Shown in pieces: positions 1 to 7,300 of a DNA stretch of 24,060 bases. This stretch comes from Bacteroidetes bacterium UBA6063 (GTDB lineage: Bacteria; Bacteroidota; Bacteroidia; NS11-12g; UBA9320). A program made the position numbers and the translations under genes. The notes beneath the pieces are model-generated. The model had not been told where the DNA came from. It was given only the letters and a program-made list of their open reading frames with translations, and ran no database searches. Location of the stretch: the NCBI GenBank assembly GCA_002428905.1, contig DIYD01000154.1:1-24060 (forward strand), given 5' to 3'. How positions within the stretch are numbered: the stretch's first letter is position 1; each line of letters starts with the position of its first letter.

Positions 1-211
1 CCTGCTCAAAGCGTTGAAGCTGGTATCTGGCCAAAACATAATACGCATCCGGTTCGGTTGACCTCTTGCGTTTAAGCTTTTGGGCATAGGCCAAACCTTT
101 GGTTGGTTTTTTTGACATTTTACGTTCCAGACGTTTATACAAACGTTCATCTGCCGAGGCTTGAATTACAGCTAGCAGGCAAACCAACAAACCTATTATT
201 CCCTTTTTCAT
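1..211 (-). CDS. Exported protein of unknown function, N-terminal part only
   Basis: The leftward reading frame starts at an ATG (211-209) and runs off the left edge, so only about 70 residues are visible. The first 20 or so form a clear signal peptide: MKKG, a hydrophobic stretch, then a small-residue cleavage region around ASA-D. The remainder is lysine/arginine rich, with YAQKLKRK and EPDAYYVLARYQL, which resembles one helix-turn-helix of a tetratricopeptide repeat. That resemblance is an inference from a short stretch. The gene is divergent from the lipoprotein array that begins at 290, with 78 bases between the two starts. The function cannot be determined from this fragment. Confidence 0.75.
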   Translation of the reverse strand, partial: MKKGIIGLLVCLLAVIQASADERLYKRLERKMSKKPTKGLAYAQKLKRKRSTEPDAYYVLARYQLQRFEQ

Positions 212-277
212 ATCTACCGTTTACAGGTTAATACCACTTCTTAACAAAAGATAAACGCTGAGGTGATAATAAAACCC

Positions 278-285
278 TAAAATTG
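278..285 (+). promoter_or_regulatory. Putative -7 promoter element of the first lipoprotein gene
   Basis: TAAAATTG differs by one base from the Bacteroidota -7 consensus TAnnTTTG. It ends four bases before the GTG start at 290, the same spacing seen at 1687, 3010 and 21361. No convincing -33 TTG was found upstream. The conserved spacing is the main support. Confidence 0.45.
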
Positions 286-289
286 GCCT

Positions 290-859
290 GTGACGAAAAG
301 ACTGGTACTGTTGGCATACCTTATCGTTGGTATTGGCGCACTTCAATGGGGGTGTAATGATTGGGATTTGGGGGACAATAATTGCAGTCCCTCCCCTCTG
401 TACAGAGTTCATGGAATTGACACTACTCGCATCTGCATATTTTCTGATGGTATTCCACAAGAATCAAGTATAGACACCATCCTTCATGACAGTATTGTAT
501 TTAAAGTGTACTTCAACACAGAAGCAATAGCTAAACATCCAATCCCGATTGGAAACTCGGCGTATGCACTTACTTGTAAGAAGTATAGGGTTGATAAAAG
601 GATTGAGCGCATTCAGATCTATCTAATTGACTATAATAATGAAGAAATGACAACCAGGTTCTCCTTCAATGGTAAGGATGTCAAACGTTTCGATGATTAT
701 CGCGAACATACCTGGTCTGATTTTGAAACTGATTTTGTGGGACAATTCAGAGTCAAATTCTGGCCAAGTAAATATCCGGCATCAAGAATCAAATTTGTAT
801 ATACGTTCTCCGATCATTCTACATTAGAATCCATAACCCGAAAAGTTAAGCTTTTATGA
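290..859 (+). CDS. Lipoprotein A of a five-member paralogous array
   Basis: Predicted outer-membrane lipoprotein of 189 residues; the family was not recognised. GTG is taken as the start because an in-frame TAA lies at 278-280 and no other start codon would keep the signal peptide. The signal peptide ends LQWGC, with the lipid-accepting Cys at residue 22 and Gln at -3 where Leu is usual. Asp residues follow the Cys (CNDWD), like the surface-export signals of Bacteroidota lipoproteins. Two more cysteines (C32 and one in LTCKKY) match positions in all four paralogues. The central YAL...C...IQIYLID pattern corresponds to YALS..C.Y.L..LD.I.VY in the others. It is most like the gene at 1687 and probably forms a unit with the gene 25 bases downstream. 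It is divergent from the gene starting at 211. Confidence 0.85.
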   Translation: MTKRLVLLAYLIVGIGALQWGCNDWDLGDNNCSPSPLYRVHGIDTTRICIFSDGIPQESSIDTILHDSIVFKVYFNTEAIAKHPIPIGNSAYALTCKKYRVDKRIERIQIYLIDYNNEEMTTRFSFNGKDVKRFDDYREHTWSDFETDFVGQFRVKFWPSKYPASRIKFVYTFSDHSTLESITRKVKLL

Positions 860-884
860 ATCAACCGTCCCGAGATTTCAAAGC

Positions 885-1535
885 ATGAGTAAACACCTTG
901 GTATATTGACATTGATACTGTTCGGCCTGGCACTTATTGAGTGGAGCTGTAATAACGAGGAAACCATTGAGCCTAAAAGCAATTGTGGTACTGTAGACTA
1001 TAGAATAGTTGAACAAGATTCTGTTTCACTCATTCATTACGACGGTTCGGACTTTCACAGAATCGAAGATTCCGCTATAGACGTTTCAAGCATTGTACTA
1101 TACAGGTGCCATTTCCAGATTGCACCGGTACCTACAGCGAGACACGGAAGCACTATGTTATATGCTCTTTCCCCAGGTGTATGTAGTTATCGCCTTGTGC
1201 ATAAACTCGACTCAATACACGTGTACAGGCATGACCTTAACCTTGACATTACCAGGACATTTTTGGTAGACATTGGTACACCGCCTCAACTCTCTGGCAA
1301 TAATTACTACGCAGCTAGTAAATTGCATTCCCTGGTATTCTTCAATCAACTTAAGGGTATGGAAATTAGATACCTGGATCAAAAACCGGACAAGATCGAT
1401 TTAGCCATTGGACATTATGGGACGGAAATACACCCGGACATTGATCGAAACGAGTCGTTTCAAATACGGTTTGAATTCTATTTTGATGATGGTAGTCAGT
1501 ACAGCTTCCTAACACCGTCATTGGTATTCAAATAG
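885..1535 (+). CDS. Lipoprotein B of the array
   Basis: Predicted lipoprotein of 216 residues; function unknown. The signal peptide ends IEWSC with the lipidated Cys at residue 22, followed by NNEET, an acidic patch suggesting display on the cell surface. It is closest to the gene at 2275: both carry YRCHF, ALS..C.Y.LV..LDS.HV, GTPP.L.G, a DKIDL segment and a near-identical C-terminal FEFYFDDGSQY. Beyond Cys22 it keeps the two family cysteines (C34 and the one in PGVCSYRL), which may form a disulphide. It starts 25 bases after lipoprotein A with no promoter motif of its own seen, so co-transcription with A is likely. A 151-base gap containing the next promoter follows. Confidence 0.87.
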   Translation: MSKHLGILTLILFGLALIEWSCNNEETIEPKSNCGTVDYRIVEQDSVSLIHYDGSDFHRIEDSAIDVSSIVLYRCHFQIAPVPTARHGSTMLYALSPGVCSYRLVHKLDSIHVYRHDLNLDITRTFLVDIGTPPQLSGNNYYAASKLHSLVFFNQLKGMEIRYLDQKPDKIDLAIGHYGTEIHPDIDRNESFQIRFEFYFDDGSQYSFLTPSLVFK

Positions 1536-1648
1536 GTGGGGATAGACTTAAGGAGAGTGGGGCTTCGCAGATTGGATGAGACCACACCAGGATGAGTCGT
1601 TGTATATTCTTCACAATAGTTATGTTGGAATTAACCGATCAACGGCAA

Positions 1649-1682
1649 TTTGAAATGAAACGGAAAAGAATCACTAGATTTG
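1649..1682 (+). promoter_or_regulatory. Promoter of lipoprotein A' (Bacteroidota -33/-7 type)
   Basis: TTTG at 1649-1652 and a perfect TAnnTTTG element (TAGATTTG, 1675-1682) are separated by 22 bases, slightly more than the usual 19-21. The ATG at 1687 begins four bases after the -7 element, so transcription would start at or next to the start codon. The 56 bases before this ATG align without gaps with those before the gene at 3010; both begin with TTAACCG. Confidence 0.65.
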
Positions 1683-1686
1683 AGAT

Positions 1687-2268
1687 ATGACCAGAAGAAT
1701 CATACTCTTTTCATTTCTGTTAATTGGCATCTCCATCATTGAATTTGGTTGTAATGACGATTGGAAAGGAGTCCCCTGTAAAGAACCCATTTACCGACTT
1801 TTGTCTGTTGACACATCCGCTCTGGCGCTGTATCTGGGCGATCAACAAGCTGTAATTGGTTTAAACGAAGGAGACTCGATTGATATTGATCAATTGTGGT
1901 TTACCGTGGACTTCAACACGCAAGAAATGGCGTGTCACCGCTTTGGTGGCGCATCCAACCTGGCCTTTGCAACACCTCCTTGTCCACCTCCTCGTCTGGA
2001 ACATGCATTTGATTCCATAAAGGTTTACCAGCTCGACAACGGCAACAAAGACATCAGCGACCAGATGTCTTTCCTACGTCAGGCTTTGGTTGGTTATGAC
2101 GGCAAACCGGAACAACGATTGGAAATGTATCCGCCTGCAGAAGCTGAATTCCGATTCAGAAATACACAAATTGATGCTGTTATGACCCGATACAGGTTTG
2201 ATTTCCATTTTTCGGATAGTACAACGTTTACATCTGTATCCCCGTCTATCTATATAAAAACAGATTAA
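1687..2268 (+). CDS. Lipoprotein A' of the array
   Basis: Predicted lipoprotein of 193 residues, the second A-type copy. The signal peptide (MTRRIIL...) ends IEFGC with Cys at residue 22, then NDDW, an acidic surface-export-like patch. Family cysteines are C31 and the one in PPCPPP. It shares with the gene at 290 the VDFNT/VYFNT segment, the central I.VYQLD strand and a C-terminal FHFSDSTTF/YTFSDHSTL segment. The DNA from 1671 to 1709, covering the -7 element and the first signal-peptide codons, matches 2994-3032 at 32 of 39 positions. Promoter and signal peptide were therefore apparently duplicated together. The next gene starts 6 bases after the stop, so A'-B' should be one operon. Confidence 0.87.
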   Translation: MTRRIILFSFLLIGISIIEFGCNDDWKGVPCKEPIYRLLSVDTSALALYLGDQQAVIGLNEGDSIDIDQLWFTVDFNTQEMACHRFGGASNLAFATPPCPPPRLEHAFDSIKVYQLDNGNKDISDQMSFLRQALVGYDGKPEQRLEMYPPAEAEFRFRNTQIDAVMTRYRFDFHFSDSTTFTSVSPSIYIKTD

Positions 2269-2274
2269 CGACCA

Positions 2275-2916
2275 ATGAAATTACGTTTAGGGCTCGCGAT
2301 CTTCGTGTTTATAGGCCTCACGCTTGTAGAATGGGGATGCAATGACGATAACGAAGTTAAAACATCTGGGCGATGTGGTGATCGGGTACATCGAATAAAA
2401 ACGGAAGATACCATTTCACTCTATCGTATGGATGATTCTAACTATGAACTTGTAAAAGATTCGGTGTCCGATTTGCTCGATTTATACTATAGGTGCCATT
2501 TCAATATCGAATCCGTGCAAACCGGTGCCCGGTTTGGCACAACGCTTTATGCATTGTCCATTTCAGAATGCGAATATTACCTGGTTGAAGAACTAGACTC
2601 CGTTCATGTTTTCTTACATGATCGCGATATAGAGATCACAGAAGCATTTGGCATTAATGTGGGAACTCCACCTGAACTAGATGGTTCTAACGATCATGTC
2701 GAATACTACCGAGATTGGCAAGATGTTAGGTGGCTCAATGAGCAAGGAGGCGTTGAAATACGTTACAAAGCCGGACAGCCCGATAAAATAGACCTGTCTA
2801 TGCAACATAAGCCCGATGGGCTCGAAAAAGGCGAAACGTACCGAATTCGTTTCGAGTTTTACTTCGATGACGGCAGTCAATACCGTTTTATCTCTCGGAC
2901 ACTATTGTTCCAATAA
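2275..2916 (+). CDS. Lipoprotein B' of the array
   Basis: Predicted lipoprotein of 213 residues, the second B-type copy. The signal peptide ends VEWGC (Cys22), followed by NDDNE. C34 and the Cys in SECEYYL are the conserved pair. It matches the gene at 885 along its whole length, most clearly in YRCHFNIE, the GTPPEL segment, QPDKIDL and the RFEFYFDDGSQY end. It starts 6 bases after A' and has no separate promoter, repeating the A-B order seen at 290-1535. No enzymatic motif is visible. The beta-rich C-terminal half, with alternating hydrophobic residues and a DDGSQY turn, suggests a small all-beta binding or structural domain. That is inference only. Confidence 0.87.
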   Translation: MKLRLGLAIFVFIGLTLVEWGCNDDNEVKTSGRCGDRVHRIKTEDTISLYRMDDSNYELVKDSVSDLLDLYYRCHFNIESVQTGARFGTTLYALSISECEYYLVEELDSVHVFLHDRDIEITEAFGINVGTPPELDGSNDHVEYYRDWQDVRWLNEQGGVEIRYKAGQPDKIDLSMQHKPDGLEKGETYRIRFEFYFDDGSQYRFISRTLLFQ

Positions 2917-2973
2917 CATAAAAGGTGTAACTGCAGATGCCCATGGTGCTCGGTTAACCGTTCACAATGTCCA

Positions 2974-3005
2974 ATTGACGTAAACCAAAAGAAACACTAC
3001 ATTTG
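2974..3005 (+). promoter_or_regulatory. Promoter of lipoprotein C
   Basis: ATTG (2974-2977) and a perfect -7 element TACATTTG (2998-3005) are separated by 20 bases, the spacing expected for the Bacteroidota primary sigma factor. The ATG at 3010 follows after four bases, again predicting a leaderless transcript. The region is a diverged copy of the one before 1687. Confidence 0.7.
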
Positions 3006-3009
3006 AGTA

Positions 3010-3648
3010 ATGACCAGACGAATCATACTTCTAACCTTTCTTCTAGTAGGCATTGCACTTATAGAATTAGGCTGTAGGAATGATGAATTTAAATCGGCCA
3101 GTGGTCCTGGATGTAAGGACGAACTCCATGCAGTTACAGGAATCGATACCATTTTTGTAGAAGCACGTACTGGCAACAGGCTATCTCCACTCAAAACTGA
3201 ACAAGTCTCCTGGAAAAGGGCGGTCTTGCAATTTAGGTTAAGTACGAACCAATTGGTTGAGGTGCAACATCCCAGGCCATCCATGGCAATGGCATATGCA
3301 CTGTCACCGCCAATTTGTGACTACGCACTCACGGCCACTCTGGATCGTATTTATGTCTATCAGTATGACTCTACAAAATCGGATCACAAAGGGGCAAATG
3401 TTACCGATCATTGCCAACTGGTTTCGGATATTTATGTGGGCGGACGAGATTCCACCCAGTTGGATCGACTCAACGAATTTGGCGGCTACAGTCTTAATTT
3501 CAGGCGCGAATACAGTACCTGGTTTGACTACCATGTAACATTCTTCGAAAAACCAATCTTAGGGAAACAGCAAATGCTAGTAGAGCTTGTATTGTCTAAC
3601 GGTACCAGGCACGTAGCAGTAAGCCCTATGTTTACGATCACCGAATAG
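3010..3648 (+). CDS. Lipoprotein C of the array
   Basis: Predicted lipoprotein of 212 residues, the last and most distinct member. The signal peptide is almost the same as that of A' (MTRRIIL..FLL.GI) and ends IELGC with Cys22, then RNDEF. The conserved cysteines are C35 and the one in PPICDYAL. It keeps the family core (MAYALSPPICDYALTATLDRIYVYQYD), but its C-terminal half differs from both the A and B types (VELVLSNGTRHVAVSPMF). Its 5' end and promoter match A', while its length is nearer the B type, so it could be a recombinant or an independently diverged copy. It stands alone with its own promoter. The next gene starts 95 bases downstream. Confidence 0.86.
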   Translation: MTRRIILLTFLLVGIALIELGCRNDEFKSASGPGCKDELHAVTGIDTIFVEARTGNRLSPLKTEQVSWKRAVLQFRLSTNQLVEVQHPRPSMAMAYALSPPICDYALTATLDRIYVYQYDSTKSDHKGANVTDHCQLVSDIYVGGRDSTQLDRLNEFGGYSLNFRREYSTWFDYHVTFFEKPILGKQQMLVELVLSNGTRHVAVSPMFTITE

Positions 3649-3688
3649 GTTTTCCACTGATTTCCCGGATTCCAAAAAAGTTTATTCT

Positions 3689-3704
3689 TCAACTAAACAG
3701 TTGA
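3689..3704. repeat. Short perfect inverted repeat upstream of the MarC-family gene
   Basis: TCAACT, a four-base loop (AAAC) and AGTTGA form a perfect 6-bp palindrome centred about 19 bases before the -7 element at 3716. The position, within the expected promoter spacer, would suit an operator. A 6-bp arm is short and could occur by chance, and no U-tract follows, so it is not a terminator. Confidence 0.25.
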
Positions 3705-3715
3705 GCAATAACCTA

Positions 3716-3723
3716 TAGTTTTG
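3716..3723 (+). promoter_or_regulatory. -7 promoter element of the MarC-family gene
   Basis: TAGTTTTG is a perfect match to TAnnTTTG, 20 bases before the ATG at 3744, giving a predicted leader of about 15 bases. No clear -33 TTG lies at the right distance. It is the last promoter-like signal seen before the two giant genes, so it may serve all three. Confidence 0.5.
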
Positions 3724-3743
3724 CGGCCTTATTTTAAAGCGAT

Positions 3744-4316
3744 ATGGCCTTCAACTTCAATGAAATACTCTCGGCAACCATGGTGTTATTTGCTGTGATT
3801 GATATCCTTGGTAGTATTCCCGTAATCATTTCCTTGCGTCAAAAGGTGGGTCATATTCAATCGGAAAAAGCGAGCTTAGTTGCGCTGATCATTATGGTGG
3901 CTTTCTTGTTCTTTGGAAACAAGATACTGTCGTTGCTCGGTGTAGACGTGAACAGTTTTGCGGTAGCTGGTTCTGTGGTCATATTCTTCCTGGCGCTTGA
4001 AATGATATTAGGACTGACATTGTTTAAAGAGGAGTCGCCAACAACGGCGAGTGTAGTACCCATCGCCTTTCCTCTGATTGCTGGTGCCGGAACCTTAACC
4101 TCCATCCTTTCTCTACGAGCCGAATACGCCATCGAAAACATCATTGTGGCCATCCTAATCAATGTGATACTGGTATACCTTGTACTTAAAAACACAGAAC
4201 GATTTGGGCGATGGTTAGGTGTTGGAGGAATTGGAATTTTGCGTAAAGTATTTGGTGTTGTACTTTTGGCTATAGCAGTAAAGCTATTTGCCACCAACAT
4301 CAAAGAACTTTTTTGA
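3744..4316 (+). CDS. MarC family integral membrane protein
   Basis: Inner-membrane protein of 190 residues belonging to the MarC/UPF0056 family. It has about six hydrophobic segments, starting near residues 9, 42, 72, 104, 130 and 166. Recognisable family features are FAVIDILGSIPVI near residue 16, FFLALEMILGL near residue 80, PIAFPLIAGAGTL near residue 106, and the closing VFGVVLLAIAVKLF. Length is usual for the family. Its role is not established: E. coli MarC was once linked to multiple antibiotic resistance, a claim later withdrawn, and some relatives are proposed amino-acid or small-molecule exporters. The stop is 6 bases before the next gene, so co-transcription with the giant secreted protein is likely, though whether the two act together is unknown. 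Confidence 0.9.
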   Translation: MAFNFNEILSATMVLFAVIDILGSIPVIISLRQKVGHIQSEKASLVALIIMVAFLFFGNKILSLLGVDVNSFAVAGSVVIFFLALEMILGLTLFKEESPTTASVVPIAFPLIAGAGTLTSILSLRAEYAIENIIVAILINVILVYLVLKNTERFGRWLGVGGIGILRKVFGVVLLAIAVKLFATNIKELF

Positions 4317-4322
4317 CATATC

Positions 4323-7300
4323 ATGAGGCCCAAACCAAACGTATTTATACCGTATCTACTTGCGCTCTTCTTCATGCAATTCTCCGGCTACACACTTGGC
4401 CAATCCTTTGAATGGGCCAATTCCGTTCAAAGTAAGAACAACGTACTAAGTGAACGCATTACCGCGGATATACAGGGAAATGTGTATACTTTGGGCTTTT
4501 TCTGGGACACCGTTGATGTAGACCCAGGGCCATCTATTACGCAATTCATAAGTATTGGACAAAGCGATTTATACATTCAAAAACTTGATAGTAACGGTAA
4601 ATTTCTCTGGGCTAAGCACCTGGGCACGCCGGATTACGATCATCCGCAGGACATCGTCACGGATGGGCTGGGCAATGTTTATATATCCGGGAACTTCGGT
4701 GACTCCATAGATATTGATCCCGGCTTTAACCAAAACTGGTTGTATTCAAGCGGCCATGAAGACGGTTTTGTCTTGAAACTGGACAATAATGGAGATTATG
4801 TTTGGTCGATTCAGATTGGCGGCAAGTCTGTTGACGGATGCAATTCATTGGCCATTGACACGGCTTCAAACCTGGTAATCGGTGGACGGTTCGCTGGCAC
4901 AGTCGATCTAAATCCCGGTCCAGGAGTTAATACATTTACTTCAACAGGTGGTGCCAACGCTTTTATAGAAAAGTTAGACGCCAACGGGAAATTCCTCTGG
5001 GCAAAACACCTTAAGAGCAACCACAACGATTTGATTGAACGTGTGCGTATTGACAACGACAATAACATCTATTGTGCGGGCTGGATGCTCGGCACAACAG
5101 ACTTTGATCCGGATACTGCCACCTATTCGAAAACAACCCATGGGAAATATGACGTCTTTATTTGCCAATACGATGAAGATGGGAAATTCAATTGGGCCAG
5201 AACGTTTGGAGGCACAGACAATGACTATATCCGTGATTTGGTTCTTGATGATTCGAACTACCTTTATCTCGTCGGAGACTTCGAAGGCACAGTTGACTTT
5301 GATCCAGATACCAGTTTAAACCAGTTCACCTCAAACGGAAGGGCTGACGTTTATATCTCCAAATACAGTAGCACTGGAGACTATAAATTCACCAAGACCA
5401 TTGGGGGCTCATCCTATGACTTTGGCAGTGGAATAGGAATCAGTATACTCGGGGATCTGATGATTTCCGGAACATTCCTTGGCACTGTAGACATGGACCC
5501 AAATGCCGGAACGGCGAATCTGTCATCTACGTTGTCTCGAACAAATGGTTTCGTACTCAAATTGACTAACTTAGGTACCTATAAATGGGCTTCAGTTCTG
5601 GGGACGGCTTACCCAATGCGTCTGACCATTGACCATTCTAAAAATACGTTGATTACTGGTTACTTTAAGGATTCTGCGGATGTTAACCCCAATAGTGGCA
5701 TATATCGCATTAAGTCTACGGGACTTAACGACGGCTTTGTCTTTAAACTTGATGGTTGTATACAAACGGAAACAAACCTGGAACCAATTGCCTGTAAAAG
5801 TTACGTTTCTCCAAGTGGCAAATACACCTGGACAACGTCTGGAAAGTACCGCGACACTGTGACTACGAAAGGTGGTTGTGATAGTATTTTTATCATTGAC
5901 CTAAAAATTCAACAATCCAACACGCACCAGGTAAGCTTTGACTGGGCCAAAGAAATTAGCGCATCAAGGCAACAAAATGTAATGGACTTTGCTCAATCAG
6001 ATTCTGAAAGCATTGTAGTTACTGGACTATTCAGAGATTCTATAACATTCAGTGTCCAAGGTAAAGACACTGTGATATACGGTGCCGGGGATAACGACAT
6101 CTACATTCAAAAGCTCAATAGTAAAGGAGAAACCTTGTGGTACAAATGGATTGGCGGCCGAGATCATGACACTCCATACGCTTTAGCGGTTGATGATTCC
6201 GGAGCAATATACCTGGGCGGATCCTTTTATTCGAACATGGACTTTGACCCCGGAAGTGGAACGCAGAACAAGTCACCTGTTGGTTGGAACGACATGTTTT
6301 TGCTCAAACTTACCTCAAATGGTGATTTTGTATGGGTGCATACCTTTGGTAGTACCTTGTATGATCAGATTAATGATCTGGTGCTCGACGCCAATGAAAA
6401 CCTCATAATCACCGGAGTTTATACCGGTACCGTCGATTTCGACCCTGGAACGGGTACAAAAAATCTGACCAATTATGGATCGGGGCCTTCCGGGTTTGCA
6501 CTAAAACTTAGTAAAGACGCTAAATACATTTGGGGCAAGGCTTTTGGAACAGACGATTATACAATGACTAATGAAGTGTTTGTGGATGCATCTGGTAGTT
6601 GTTACGTTACAGGTGAATTCAGACGCACTTCGGACTTTGACCCGGGTTCAGGTGTAGTAAAACTCACCTCGGCGGGTGATCTTGATGCCTTTATTATTAA
6701 ACTTAACAACCAGGGAAACTTAACCTGGGTACGCAGCATCGGTGGCATCGGAGCCGATGTTGGCAACGCAATTCAGGTTGACGGTTCAGGCTTTGTTCAT
6801 ATCGCAGGTAGTTTTTCCGACAGAGTCGATTTCGACCCTTCGGTTGGAATTAAATATCGGGTGTCTAAAGGTTCTGCAGATGCGTTTGTATTGCGACTCG
6901 ACTCAAATGGCTTTTATCGGTGGGTTGCAGCGTTTGGAGATAAAAACCTGGATGAAGCTACTGGTTTGATCGTTGATGACCTGGATCAAATTTACTGCTC
7001 CGGATTTATCGCCGGAACGGTGGACTTCAATACAAATGGTATCTCTAGCTATTATCTATCTGCATTTGGTACAGGGCACAACGTATTTGTTGCAAAGTAC
7101 AAGCCCAATAGCGATTTTGTTTTTGCAAAGCTAGCTACCTACGGTGCAAGTAACTTCAGCAATGTGCTTGACGTGAACAAGGATGGCGATATTTTCGTTG
7201 CTGGCGCAATTACCGGTTCTACCGATTTTGACCCGGGTATTGGCACATACTATCTTGAACCAAGCTTCGGTAGAACAGCAGGTTATGTGTCTAAACTCGA

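Noticed and set aside
1536..1686. Gap between lipoproteins B and A' as a remnant gene or insertion-sequence end
   Set aside because: No terminal inverted repeats, target duplication or sizeable open frame was seen. Its right third is explained as the A' promoter region, homologous to that before the gene at 3010.
3649..3743. Intrinsic terminator after lipoprotein C
   Set aside because: The only hairpin (3689-3704) has 6-bp AT-rich arms and no T-run after it; it fits a weak operator better than a terminator.
3857..4375. Open frame of 172 codons on the minus strand across the MarC-family gene
   Set aside because: The plus-strand frame has clear MarC motifs and six membrane segments. The antisense product is Ser/Thr/Lys rich with no recognisable domain and crosses the boundary into the next gene.
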